A stretch of DNA of 64,000 nucleotides from Nitrospirillum sp034653355 (GTDB lineage Bacteria > Pseudomonadota > Alphaproteobacteria > Azospirillales > Azospirillaceae), in the NCBI RefSeq assembly GCF_034653355.1, contig NZ_JAYEER010000001.1, positions 1,116,001 to 1,180,000 on the forward strand. The letters are read 5' to 3'. A program made the position numbers and the translations under genes. Under the pieces are notes generated by a model, which worked only from the letters and a program-made list of their open reading frames with translations, did no database searches and was not told the DNA's origin. Of the stretch, positions 16,376 through 25,156 are shown piece after piece; the first letter of the stretch is position 1; every line of letters begins with the position of its first letter.

Positions 16376-16566
16376 CTTTCGTTTTCCTGACCTTGGGTGC
16401 CTACGAGTGCGGCACTTGCCCAGGCGCGTCAATTGGAAAAACTGCCCGCCAGGGTTTCGCGTCCAAGCGCACGATTCAGCGTGTTGCGTTTTCCATCTTC
16501 TTTCGATAAGGTCGCGAAGTGACAAGAAAACGAAACTTAGCAAAACAAACCTCATGGGAGTGCCGC
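16376..16566. promoter_or_regulatory. Divergent control region between deoR and the sugar operon
   Basis: It contains TTTCGTTTTC at 16377-16386, TTTTCCATCTTCTTTCG near 16490-16506 and AAAACGAAACTT at 16527-16538, all variants of an AgaR-like TTTCRTTTY half-site. GGGAG at 16556-16560 is the ribosome site of the EamA gene. No consensus -35/-10 pair stands out. Confidence 0.5.
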
Positions 16567-17469
16567 GTGTCCAGTATGGCCATCCCCGCCTATCGCCGTC
16601 CCTGGCTGCTCTTCGCGCTGCTGACCACCGGTTTGTGGGGGGTGTGGGGCGCCTTCGCCGGTGCCCCGGCGGAAAACGGTTTTCCCGAAACGCTGATCTA
16701 TGTCGTGTGGGCGTTCACCATGATCCCGCCGGCGCTGTACGCCCTGTGGCGGGTCGACTGGAACTGGCCATGGGATCGCCGCTCCCTGATCTATGGCGCG
16801 GCGGTCGGGTTGCTGGGCGCCGGCGGCCAGATGGTCCTGTTCCACGCGGTGCGGATCGGCCCGACCTATCTGATCTTCCCGGTCATCGCCCTGTCGCCGC
16901 TGGTCACCATCGTCCTGTCGGCCGCCATCCTGCGGGAGCGGGTGACCTGGATCGGCGGCCTGGGCATCTTGTGCGCCCTGGTGGCGCTGCCACTGTTCGA
17001 TTTCTCGCCGGGCGGCGCCGGGACCGGGCAGGGCCTGGCCTGGTTCGTGCTGGCGCTGCTGGTGCTGGTCGCCTGGGGCGTGCAGGGCTTCTTCATGAAA
17101 TACGCGGCGCCGGTGATGAGCGCCGAGGCCATCTTCGCCTACATGGCGTTGACCGGGCTGCTGCTGGCCCCTGTCGCGCTGGCCATGACCGACTTCTCGC
17201 AGCCGATCAATTACGGCTGGTCGGGCCCGGGTTTGGCCGCCGCCACCCAAATCCTGAATTCGATCGGGGCGCTGACCCTGGTCTACGCCTTCCGCCACGG
17301 CCGGGCGATCGTCGTCTCGCCGCTGGCCAATGCCGGCGCCCCGCTGATCACCGCGCTGATTTCGCTGGCGGCGCTGGGGCTGGTGCCCGCCCTGCCCAAG
17401 CTGGCCGGCATCGGACTGGCCTTCGCCGCGGCGGCCCTTCTGACCATTGAACCCGAGGACCAGGCATGA
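16567..17469 (+). CDS. EamA/DMT-superfamily permease, probable sugar uptake carrier
   Basis: A 300-aa membrane protein with about 10 hydrophobic helices and two EamA halves (repeats near ALSPLVTIVLSAAILRERVTW and VSPLANAGAPLITALISLA). DMT carriers move many small solutes. As the only inner-membrane carrier in this locus it is the best candidate for amino-sugar entry (inference). GTG 16567 is preferred because GGGAG lies 6 nt upstream; ATG 16576 is the alternative. It overlaps gatZ by 4 nt. Confidence 0.72.
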   Translation: MSSMAIPAYRRPWLLFALLTTGLWGVWGAFAGAPAENGFPETLIYVVWAFTMIPPALYALWRVDWNWPWDRRSLIYGAAVGLLGAGGQMVLFHAVRIGPTYLIFPVIALSPLVTIVLSAAILRERVTWIGGLGILCALVALPLFDFSPGGAGTGQGLAWFVLALLVLVAWGVQGFFMKYAAPVMSAEAIFAYMALTGLLLAPVALAMTDFSQPINYGWSGPGLAAATQILNSIGALTLVYAFRHGRAIVVSPLANAGAPLITALISLAALGLVPALPKLAGIGLAFAAAALLTIEPEDQA

Positions 17470-18752
17470 AAGCGATACTCGATCTGATCGAACGGCACCG
17501 CGCCGGCGAACCGGTCGGCATCTATTCCGTCTGCTGCGCCCATCCGCTGGCGATCAAGGCGGCGCTGCGCCACGCCCGCGAGGCGGGCGGCCAGGCGTTG
17601 ATCGAGGCGACCTCCAACCAGGTGAACCAGGAAGGGGGGTATACCGGCTTTCGCCCCGACGGGTTCCGCGACCTGGTCATGGGCCTGGCGGACGAGGCCG
17701 GCCTGCCGCGTGACCGCGTGCTGCTGGGTGGCGACCATCTCGGGCCCAACGCCTGGCGGGCGATGGACGCGGACGAAGCGATGAAGCGCGCCGCCGTGAT
17801 GGTGGCGGATTATGTGACGGCCGGTTTTCGCAAGATCCATCTTGATTGCTCGATGTCCTGCGGCGGCGATCCGCGTGGCCTTTCGGACGCGGTGATCGCC
17901 GAGCGCACCGCCACCTTGTGCGAACGCACCGAGGCGGCCTGGAAAGACGCCGGCGGCGAACCGCCGGTTTATGTCATCGGCTCGGAAGTGCCGATCCCCG
18001 GCGGCGCGCAGGAGGCGCTGGATGAACTGGCGGTGACTGATCCCGATGCCGCCCGCGCCACCATCGAGGCGCATCGCCAGGCGTTCGTCCGGCACGGGCT
18101 GGAGGCGGCGTGGGAAAGGGTGGTCGGCCTGGTGGTCCAGCCGGGCGTCGAGTTCGACAACCACCATGTGGTCGATTACGTGCCGGCCAAGGCCCGGAAG
18201 CTGAGCGCCTCGATCGAAGGCCAGCCGCATCTGGTGTTCGAGGCCCATTCCACCGATTACCAAAGCGCCGCCGCCCTGGCCGCCCTGGTGCGCGACCATT
18301 TCGCCATCCTCAAGGTCGGTCCCGGCGTCACCTTCGCCCTTAGGGAGGCGCTGTGGGCCCTGGACCGCATCGGCCAGGAATGGCAGGGCGACGATCGGTC
18401 CGCCAGCCTGCGCGACACCGTGCTGGCGGCCATGCGTGACGACCCGACTTATTGGAAGCCCTATTACGGGGGGCGGGGCGCTGAGCTGGACCTGCAGCTG
18501 CAATACAGCCTGTCCGACCGCATCCGCTACTACTGGCCGACCGGACGGGTCGCCCGCGCGGTTCGCCGCCTGTGCGCCGCGTTCGACGCCGACCCGCCCC
18601 CCTTGGCCTTGGTCAGCCAGTACATGCCCGCCGCCTACGAGGCGATCCGCGCCGGCGCGCTGGCCTTGAAGGGCGAGGACCTCGTCATCCACCACATCCG
18701 GGAGACGCTGACCCCGTACTCCCGCGCCTGCGATCAACGGAGCACCCATTAA
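17466..18752 (+). CDS. GatZ/KbaZ-family protein, candidate tagatose-6-phosphate 4-epimerase
   Basis: A 428-aa TIM-barrel protein of the D-tagatose-1,6-bisphosphate aldolase 'non-catalytic subunit' family: YSVCCAHPLAIKAALRHA, IEATSNQVNQEGGYTG, LLGGDHLGPNAW, KIHLDCSMSC. No catalytic GatY/KbaY aldolase and no tagatose-6-phosphate kinase lie nearby. Stand-alone GatZ homologues in Agrobacterium were shown to be tagatose-6-phosphate 4-epimerases, which would turn the AgaS product straight into fructose-6-phosphate. That activity is inferred here. It is coupled to EamA (4-nt overlap) and to agaS (1-nt overlap). Confidence 0.85.
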   Translation: MKAILDLIERHRAGEPVGIYSVCCAHPLAIKAALRHAREAGGQALIEATSNQVNQEGGYTGFRPDGFRDLVMGLADEAGLPRDRVLLGGDHLGPNAWRAMDADEAMKRAAVMVADYVTAGFRKIHLDCSMSCGGDPRGLSDAVIAERTATLCERTEAAWKDAGGEPPVYVIGSEVPIPGGAQEALDELAVTDPDAARATIEAHRQAFVRHGLEAAWERVVGLVVQPGVEFDNHHVVDYVPAKARKLSASIEGQPHLVFEAHSTDYQSAAALAALVRDHFAILKVGPGVTFALREALWALDRIGQEWQGDDRSASLRDTVLAAMRDDPTYWKPYYGGRGAELDLQLQYSLSDRIRYYWPTGRVARAVRRLCAAFDADPPPLALVSQYMPAAYEAIRAGALALKGEDLVIHHIRETLTPYSRACDQRSTH

Positions 18753-19909
18753 TGACTTTCACCGGATTGGCCGCCGACGAGCTGGAGGCGCGTGGCGGCG
18801 GGTGGACGGCGCGAGAGATACGTCAGCAACCCGCCATGTGGGCCGCCACCGAGCAGCTCGTGCAGGCGCTGCGCCCGCGCGCCGAGGCGTTCCTGGCGCC
18901 CTTGATGGCGCGCACTGACCTGCGGGTGGTTCTGACCGGCGCCGGCAGCTCCGACTATATCGGCCGCTCGCTGGTGCCGGACTTGCTGGCCGGCCTCGAC
19001 CGCCGGGTTGAGGCGATCGCCACCACCGATATGGTGGTGGGTGGCGCCCAGCTCTTGCAGCGCGACGTGCCGACCTTGCTGGTGTCCTTCGCCCGCTCGG
19101 GCAACAGCCCTGAGAGCGTCGCCGCTACGGAGATCGCCGAGACCTACCTGGCCGAGTGCCGCCATCTGATCATCACCTGCAATGGCGACGGCGCCCTGTA
19201 TCGGCGCCATCACGGCAGGCCGGGCAGCCTGGTCGCGCTGCTGCCCGAGGCGACCCATGATCGCGGCTTCGCCATGACATCCAGCTTCACCTCCATGGCG
19301 CTGGCGGCCCGGCGCATCCTGCTGCCCGCGCAGCCTGTCGACGTCGCCCGCATAGGCGCGGCCGCGGATCAGGTTTGCGCCGATCACGGCGGTTCGCTGG
19401 TGGCTGCCGCCAACGGCGGATTCAAGCGGGTGGTCTACCTCGGCAGCCGTGGCTTGGCGGGCATCGCGGACGAGGCGGCGCTGAAACTGCTGGAACTGAC
19501 CGATGGCGAGATCGTCGCCATGGCCCAGACGCCGCTGGGCTTCCGCCATGGCCCGAAAACCTTCGTCGACGGCCAGACTCTGGTGGTGCTGTTCCTGTCC
19601 AACGACCCGCAGGCGCGCCGCTACGAATTGGACGTGGTGCGCGAGATCGCCGGCGACGGCATCGCCGGCAGGCTGCTGGTGCTGGCGGGGCAGGGGGACG
19701 GCCTGGACGGCCTGAGCGCCGACCTGCTGCCCGGGCTGGAAGCCGCATCCGACGCCGAGCTGAGCTTCCCTTATCTGGCCTGGGCCCAGGCCTTCGCCCT
19801 CGGCCGTTCGCTGGCCCTGGGCCGCACGCCCGACAACCCCAGCCGCACCGGCGCGGTCAACCGGGTGGTGCAGGGCGTGACCATCTATCCCGAGCCGGGG
19901 AGGGCCTGA
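18752..19909 (+). CDS. AgaS-like SIS-domain amino-sugar-6-phosphate deaminase/isomerase
   Basis: A 385-aa protein with two SIS (sugar isomerase) domains: LTGAGSSDYIGRSLVP, SFARSGNSPESVAATE and VYLGSRGLAGIADEAALKLLEL with GFRHGPKTF. This matches AgaS, which converts galactosamine-6-phosphate to tagatose-6-phosphate and ammonia, more closely than GlmS, since no glutaminase part is present. The start overlaps the gatZ stop (TAATG), and the stop overlaps the next start (TGATG). Confidence 0.82.
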   Translation: MTFTGLAADELEARGGGWTAREIRQQPAMWAATEQLVQALRPRAEAFLAPLMARTDLRVVLTGAGSSDYIGRSLVPDLLAGLDRRVEAIATTDMVVGGAQLLQRDVPTLLVSFARSGNSPESVAATEIAETYLAECRHLIITCNGDGALYRRHHGRPGSLVALLPEATHDRGFAMTSSFTSMALAARRILLPAQPVDVARIGAAADQVCADHGGSLVAAANGGFKRVVYLGSRGLAGIADEAALKLLELTDGEIVAMAQTPLGFRHGPKTFVDGQTLVVLFLSNDPQARRYELDVVREIAGDGIAGRLLVLAGQGDGLDGLSADLLPGLEAASDAELSFPYLAWAQAFALGRSLALGRTPDNPSRTGAVNRVVQGVTIYPEPGRA

Positions 19910-20871
19910 TGTTCCTCGGCGTCGATGGCGGCGGCACAAAGACCGCCTTCTTGCTGCTCAGCCCCGAGGGCGCAGTGCTGGCCCGTCATGAGGGCGGCTC
20001 CTCCTACCATCCCGAGGTCGGGGTCGAGGGGGTGCGCGCGGTGTTGAACGATGGCGTGCGCGCGGTGCTGGCCCAGGTCGGCCTGCCGACCGCCGCCATC
20101 CGCCATGCCTTCTTCGGCTTGCCCACCTTGGGTGAGGATCCGGCCACCGACCCCATCTTGGCGGATGCGGCCGGTGCCGCCGTTGCCGGCGGCCGGTACA
20201 GCTGCGGCAACGACATGATCGGGGGCTGGGCGGGCGCTCTGGCATGCGAGGACGGCATCGTCATCACCGCCGGCACCGGCTCGATCGCCTACGGTGAATA
20301 CCAGGGCCGTGGCGCCCGCGCCGGCGGCTGGGGCGAGGTCTTCGGCGACGAAGGCTCGGCTCATTGGATCGGCCGCGAGGGCTTGGCCCTGTTCTCGAAG
20401 ATGAGTGACGGGCGCACGCCGCCCGGTCCGCTGCTCGATCTGGCCCGCGACCGCTTCCAGCTGGCCCGCGACATCGACCTGTGCGGCCTGGTCAACAGGC
20501 CGGGCGGTGCCGCGCGCAGCGCCGTCGCCCAGGTATCGCAGACCGTGGCCGCCGCCGCACAGGCCGGCGACGCGGCGGCCACGGCGATCTTCGTCCGGGC
20601 CGGGGGCGAGCTGGCCCGCCTGGCCGCCGCCGTCCGCGCGGGTCTGGGCGTGCCGGACGGCGAGGAACTGGCCCTGTCGTACGTCGGTGGGGTGTTCCGT
20701 GCCGGCGCCCTGGTGCTCGACCCCTTCGCTGCGGCGCTTGAGGCCGGCGGCCATCGCTATCGCCTGCGGCCGCCACTGCTGACCCCCGTGGTCGGCGCAG
20801 CCCTTTATGCCGCCCGCGCCGCCGGGATCCGTTTCAGCCGCGAGCAGGTGACGACGCTCGCATCAAAATGA
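19909..20871 (+). CDS. BadF/BadG/BcrA-family ATPase, probable N-acetylhexosamine kinase (AgaK-like)
   Basis: A 320-aa ASKHA-fold kinase: phosphate-1 loop FLGVDGGGTKTAFLL, GNDMIGGWAGAL, adenosine/phosphate-2 region VITAGTGSIAYG, and YVGGVFRAG near the C-terminus. Family members phosphorylate GlcNAc, GalNAc or glucosamine. Beside AgaS the likely product is a 6-phosphate of a galactosamine derivative. It is translationally coupled to agaS. An AAAATGAAA repeat over its 3' end (20865) may be a further operator for the receptor gene. Confidence 0.8.
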   Translation: MFLGVDGGGTKTAFLLLSPEGAVLARHEGGSSYHPEVGVEGVRAVLNDGVRAVLAQVGLPTAAIRHAFFGLPTLGEDPATDPILADAAGAAVAGGRYSCGNDMIGGWAGALACEDGIVITAGTGSIAYGEYQGRGARAGGWGEVFGDEGSAHWIGREGLALFSKMSDGRTPPGPLLDLARDRFQLARDIDLCGLVNRPGGAARSAVAQVSQTVAAAAQAGDAAATAIFVRAGGELARLAAAVRAGLGVPDGEELALSYVGGVFRAGALVLDPFAAALEAGGHRYRLRPPLLTPVVGAALYAARAAGIRFSREQVTTLASK

Positions 20872-20912
20872 AAGCGGCCTCGAATGCCGCGACCGAACAG
20901 GAGGTGGAAGGA

Positions 20913-20969
20913 ATGAGGAGAGGTCTGAAGACGACTTAAAGAACGCCGCAAAGCGCCTGGATCCTGCCG
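20913..20969 (+). pseudogene. Broken 5' end of the TonB receptor: in-frame TAA inside the signal peptide
   Basis: A strong ribosome site (AGGAGG from 20899) precedes ATG 20913. This ATG is in frame with the receptor and encodes MRRGLKTT, but TAA at 20937-20939 then ends it. Reading through gives RTPQSAWILP and then MILAMGCGGGAWA, a normal signal peptide with a positive n-region. One base change at the TAA would restore the gene. The remaining start at 20970 has neither a charged n-region nor a clear ribosome site. Confidence 0.7.
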
Positions 20970-23921
20970 ATGATCTTGGCGATGGGATGTGGGGGCGGGG
21001 CCTGGGCCCAATCCACCAATGTCCCATCCGCCACGGGCGACTTGGAGGAGATCGTGGTCACCGGCATCCGCGCCGACCTGGAAAAGTCGCTGGAGGTGAA
21101 AAGGAACGCATCGGTCGTCCTTGATTCCATCAACTCCACCGAGCTGGGGCGCTTTCCGGACGCGGACGTCGCCGACTCACTGGCGCATCTGCCCGGCATC
21201 ACCATTTCGCGCACCACCGGCGGCGAGGGGCAGAAGGTCAGCGTCCGGGGCCTGGGCGCGCAGTACAATATCGTCACCTGGAACAACCGTGTCCTGGCCA
21301 CCGACGATGACGGCCGCGACCTGGCCTTCGACGTGCTGCCGTCCGAGGTGATCACCGCCGCCGACGTGCTGAAATCACCCCAGGCGTCGGCGCTGGAGGG
21401 CAGCATCGGCGGCACGGTGAATTTGCGCACCGCCAGCCCCTTCGACAATCCCGGCCTGCATGGCGGCGTCCATGCCGAGGGCGACTACAACGACATGTCG
21501 ACCCTGCACGGCCAGAAATATACGGCCTTCCTGTCCGATACCAATTCAACCGGCACCTGGGGAATCCTGATCGGCGCCGTGCATTCGGACAACAATATCC
21601 GTACGGACTCGCTGAACGCCTACCAGCAGAACATCTACGGCCCCAACACCTATCCGTTCGATGGCAGCGGCAACCCGCACGCCCTGGCGGCGACGCCCTG
21701 CTGCATCACCTTCGGCTCGATCTATGACGAGAAGAAGCGCGACGCGGTCTCGGGCAGCATCGAATGGCGCCCGACCGACACGCTGAAGATCGCCGTGGAT
21801 GGCCTGTGGACCCGGCTGCAGGACCCCCAGGTCGGCTATAATGAAAGCTATTACTTCCCCTATGGCAGCGACCAGAACGGCAATCCGACCTGGAACAACG
21901 CCACCTACCAGAACGGCATCATCAGCGGCGTGTCGGTCAACGACTTCCAGCCGGAAATGGTCAACAACACCGTGGCCCGCAAGGTCGACACCAGCCTGGT
22001 GGGCATCAATGCCAAGTGGCAGGCCACGTCACGGCTGTCCCTGGCGGTGGACGCCTACCGCTCCGCCGCCGACCGGCCCGAGGGCGGCAAGGACACCTTC
22101 ATGACCGCCGGCCTGGTGTCCGCCACGCCCTATGCCGAGGACATCCTGAACATGTCCGATACCGTGCGGGGGCTGCCCAGCCTCAACGTCGCCATCCCGC
22201 CCAGCCAACTCGGCCTCGGCGCCTGCCCCTCGGGAACGGCCAGTTCGACCAATGCCGGCTATTGCTCCTACACGGCGCTGATGAATTCCGGCTTCCTCAA
22301 CGACAACAAATACTGGTCGACTCACTATGTCGGTCTCAACGGCTACACCGTGAAGGACCAGGTGCGCGGCATCAATCTCGACGGCACCTATGACGTCAAC
22401 GCCTTCTTCATCGACCGCCTCACCTTCGGCGGAGGGGAAACGCGGCGCGAGAAAAGCCGCCAGGACATCAGCAACGACTGGGACAACGGCTCGGGCCAGT
22501 ATGGCACGCTGTACAACACCGCCGGCTGCCCCATCCAATGCAACCCCTATTCCTTCGCCTCGCAGGGTTATGACGTGGTCACCATGGTCAGCCCGCCTAA
22601 TTTCATGCAGGGCGCCGGCGGATCCTTCCCGACCACGCTGCCGCGCCTCAATTCGGCGGCGCTGCTGAACTTCCTCAGGAGCCTGAACGGCAAGCCCAAC
22701 CCCTTCTATTGCCAGAATTACCCGACCGTCTGCGCAGCACCCTATACGCCGTTTGACTTCTCGCAGACCCTGCCGCAGGAAAACCCCTACAACTCCTACA
22801 GCGTCAAGGAACGCACCGACAGCTTCTATGTCGAGGCGGAGATGTCGGGCGCGCGGTGGTCGGGCAACATCGGTGTGCGCGTGGTGCGCACCGAAACCGA
22901 CGCCAGCACCGCCGCGGCCGTGCCGGTGTCGCTGTGGACCCCGACCGCCGTCGGTGCCACCCAGACCTGGAACGTGCAATACGCGACCGGCCAGGCCTCA
23001 AACTCGCATGGCTCCTACATCATTCCGCTGCCGTCCGCCAATTTCGCCTATTGGGCCATGCCGGAGGAACTGCAGCTGCGCGCGGCGGTGGCCCAGACCC
23101 TATCGCGCCCGAACCTTAACCAGCTGGCGCCGACCTCGTCCAACAACGCCATCAACGGCGAGCCCCAGCTGTTCTACGGCGGCACCGCCGGCCTGCGCCC
23201 CATCAAGGCCTGGCAGGCGGACCTGTCGGCCGAGTGGTACTACATGCCGCACGCCGCCTTCACCGTCGCCCTGTTCGGCAAGCGGATCCGCGACGACATC
23301 TATGAGGGGGTGACGACGAATGTGGATCTCGGCACCATGCAGTACGTCGGCGGCCCGCCTGGCACCGTGCCTGGCACACCCTTCCTGTGGACGGTGACGG
23401 CCCCGTCCAACGGCGCCAAGAGCACCTTCGCCGGCATCGAACTGACCTGGCAGCACATGACCGATCTGGGCGTGGGCATCCATGCCCAGTTCACCGCCAC
23501 CAGCAGCCAGGGCTACGACCAGAATGGCAAATCGCTGGGCGCCATCGACCCGGTGCCACCGATCACCTCGTCGCTGAGCCTGATCTACGACAAGGACGGG
23601 CTGTCCGGCGACATTACCTGGGACCACGCGTCGGGCTACACCTACGCCTGCTCGATGTGCACCGAGGTGCCCGGCTGGCCGGCCAAGGCCAACTCTTTCG
23701 ACTGGGTCACGGCCAGCGTGCACTACAAGTTCCTGCATGGCTTCGACGTCTATGTCGAGGCCAAGAACCTGACCAATTCGGTGGCGCGGACCTACCTCAA
23801 CGGCAACCCGCTGCTGCCTTGGGCGCCCGGCCAGTCGGTGGGGCAGAGCACCAGCGGCGTGGGGGCCGGATATTCCGCCTATGGCCGCACCTTCGTGGCC
23901 GGCGCGGCCTATCAATTCTGA
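20970..23921 (+). CDS. TonB-dependent receptor for carbohydrate (export start disrupted)
   Basis: A 983-aa outer-membrane receptor of the large carbohydrate-type TBDT group common in sphingomonads and Caulobacter. The TonB box region LEEIVVTGIRADLEKSLEVK is followed by the plug (FPDADVADSLAHLPGITISR, VSVRGLGAQYN, LEGSIGGTVNL), then a barrel with long loops and many Asn/Tyr, ending in YGRTFVAGAAYQF. It sits after the amino-sugar operon and probably imports the oligosaccharide. Because of the stop at 20937, translation would have to start at 20970 and export should be poor. It could be a recent null allele or a sequence error. Confidence 0.85.
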   Translation: MILAMGCGGGAWAQSTNVPSATGDLEEIVVTGIRADLEKSLEVKRNASVVLDSINSTELGRFPDADVADSLAHLPGITISRTTGGEGQKVSVRGLGAQYNIVTWNNRVLATDDDGRDLAFDVLPSEVITAADVLKSPQASALEGSIGGTVNLRTASPFDNPGLHGGVHAEGDYNDMSTLHGQKYTAFLSDTNSTGTWGILIGAVHSDNNIRTDSLNAYQQNIYGPNTYPFDGSGNPHALAATPCCITFGSIYDEKKRDAVSGSIEWRPTDTLKIAVDGLWTRLQDPQVGYNESYYFPYGSDQNGNPTWNNATYQNGIISGVSVNDFQPEMVNNTVARKVDTSLVGINAKWQATSRLSLAVDAYRSAADRPEGGKDTFMTAGLVSATPYAEDILNMSDTVRGLPSLNVAIPPSQLGLGACPSGTASSTNAGYCSYTALMNSGFLNDNKYWSTHYVGLNGYTVKDQVRGINLDGTYDVNAFFIDRLTFGGGETRREKSRQDISNDWDNGSGQYGTLYNTAGCPIQCNPYSFASQGYDVVTMVSPPNFMQGAGGSFPTTLPRLNSAALLNFLRSLNGKPNPFYCQNYPTVCAAPYTPFDFSQTLPQENPYNSYSVKERTDSFYVEAEMSGARWSGNIGVRVVRTETDASTAAAVPVSLWTPTAVGATQTWNVQYATGQASNSHGSYIIPLPSANFAYWAMPEELQLRAAVAQTLSRPNLNQLAPTSSNNAINGEPQLFYGGTAGLRPIKAWQADLSAEWYYMPHAAFTVALFGKRIRDDIYEGVTTNVDLGTMQYVGGPPGTVPGTPFLWTVTAPSNGAKSTFAGIELTWQHMTDLGVGIHAQFTATSSQGYDQNGKSLGAIDPVPPITSSLSLIYDKDGLSGDITWDHASGYTYACSMCTEVPGWPAKANSFDWVTASVHYKFLHGFDVYVEAKNLTNSVARTYLNGNPLLPWAPGQSVGQSTSGVGAGYSAYGRTFVAGAAYQF

Positions 23922-23931
23922 GGGCGAACCC

Positions 23932-25035
23932 ATGTCCAAGCTTGCACTGGCATTCGCCGTGGCGCTGCTCGCGCTCGCGGCGAACGCCGACGAAGCGCTC
24001 TACACCGAGGCGGATTTCGCCTCGGTGCCCAAATTCGACGCCCATGTCCACGCCAACCGGCGGGGGCCTGAGTTCCTCGACATCGCCCGCAAGGACGGGT
24101 TCGAGCTGCTGTCCATCAATGTCGATTATCCCGATTTCCCGTCGCTGGCCGATCAGGCCCAGGTGGCGCACGCGCTGAAGGCCGAAGAGCCTGAGCGCTT
24201 TCACTTCGCCACCACCTTCTCCATGAAGGGTTATGGCCGGAAGAACTGGGCCGCCGACACCATCCGCCGTCTGGATGCGGAATTCGCCCAGGGCGCGCTG
24301 GCGGTCAAGGTGTGGAAGAACATCGGCATGGTGGAAAGGAACGCCAAGGGCCAGTTGATCATGCTTGATGATCCCGGCCTGGACCCGGTGATGACCCATC
24401 TGGCGCAAAAGCGCATTCCGCTGATCGCGCATCAGGGCGAGCCGAAGAATTGCTGGCTGCCGCTGGACCAGATGACGACGGAGAACGACCGCAGCTATTT
24501 CCGCGAGCATCCCGAATACCACATGTATCTGCACCCTGAGCAGCCCAGCCTCGAGACCATCCTGGCCGCGCGCGACCGGATGATCGAACGTCATCCCGAT
24601 CTGGCCGTGGACGGGGCGCATATGGGCAGCCTGGAATGGGACGTCGATCTGCTGGGCCGGTTCCTCGACGCCCATCCCAACGCCGTGGTCGATCTGGCCG
24701 CCCGCCTGACCAATGTGCAGTACCAGTCGGTGCGCGACCACGACAACGTGCGGGCCTTCTTCATCCGCTATCAGGACCGGCTGCTGTACGGCACCGACCT
24801 GACCGACAACCCGCCCTCACCGCGGGAGCGCGCCCAGAACCCGCCCCGTGAAGAGGGCGGGATCGCGGCGGAGGCCGATCATTCCTGGCGCTCGGACTGG
24901 CGCTACCTGGCCACCACCGCAAGCCAGCGGATCGATGCGCTGAACGCTGAGGTCAAGGGCCTGGGCCTGCCGAAGGCGGTGATCGACAAGATCTACTGGT
25001 CCAATGCCCGCCGCGAGTTCCATCTGCGGCCTTAG
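23932..25035 (+). CDS. Exported amidohydrolase (Amidohydro_2-type TIM barrel)
   Basis: A 367-aa protein with a short signal peptide (ALAFAVALLALAANA). The metal-site pattern of the amidohydrolase superfamily is visible: FDAHVHANR (HxH), a Lys in LAVKVWKNIG, His in LIAHQGEP, His in VDGAHMGS and Asp in LLYGTDLTDN. It lies 10 bp after the receptor stop, so it is probably co-transcribed. A periplasmic role on the imported glycan or its breakdown product is possible. It might supply the deacetylase otherwise missing from the locus, but sequence alone does not show this. Confidence 0.75.
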   Translation: MSKLALAFAVALLALAANADEALYTEADFASVPKFDAHVHANRRGPEFLDIARKDGFELLSINVDYPDFPSLADQAQVAHALKAEEPERFHFATTFSMKGYGRKNWAADTIRRLDAEFAQGALAVKVWKNIGMVERNAKGQLIMLDDPGLDPVMTHLAQKRIPLIAHQGEPKNCWLPLDQMTTENDRSYFREHPEYHMYLHPEQPSLETILAARDRMIERHPDLAVDGAHMGSLEWDVDLLGRFLDAHPNAVVDLAARLTNVQYQSVRDHDNVRAFFIRYQDRLLYGTDLTDNPPSPRERAQNPPREEGGIAAEADHSWRSDWRYLATTASQRIDALNAEVKGLGLPKAVIDKIYWSNARREFHLRP

Positions 25036-25108
25036 GGACCTGGTGCACGGGATAGCCGCCGCCGGCAGGCTATTGATCGCGCTTTGGCGATCGCGAGGGG
25101 GGAGGTTG

Positions 25109-25151
25109 GCGGATACCGGCGGATGCCATGGTGGCGTCCGCCGGTATCCGC
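25109..25151. terminator. Bidirectional terminator between convergent genes
   Basis: A perfect 15-bp stem (arms 25109-25123 and 25137-25151) extends inward by five more pairs including one G-T, leaving a 3-nt loop. It sits between the amidohydrolase end and the convergent DUF2231 gene end, six bases from the latter's stop, as expected of a shared terminator. Confidence 0.75.
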
Positions 25152-25156
25152 ATGGA

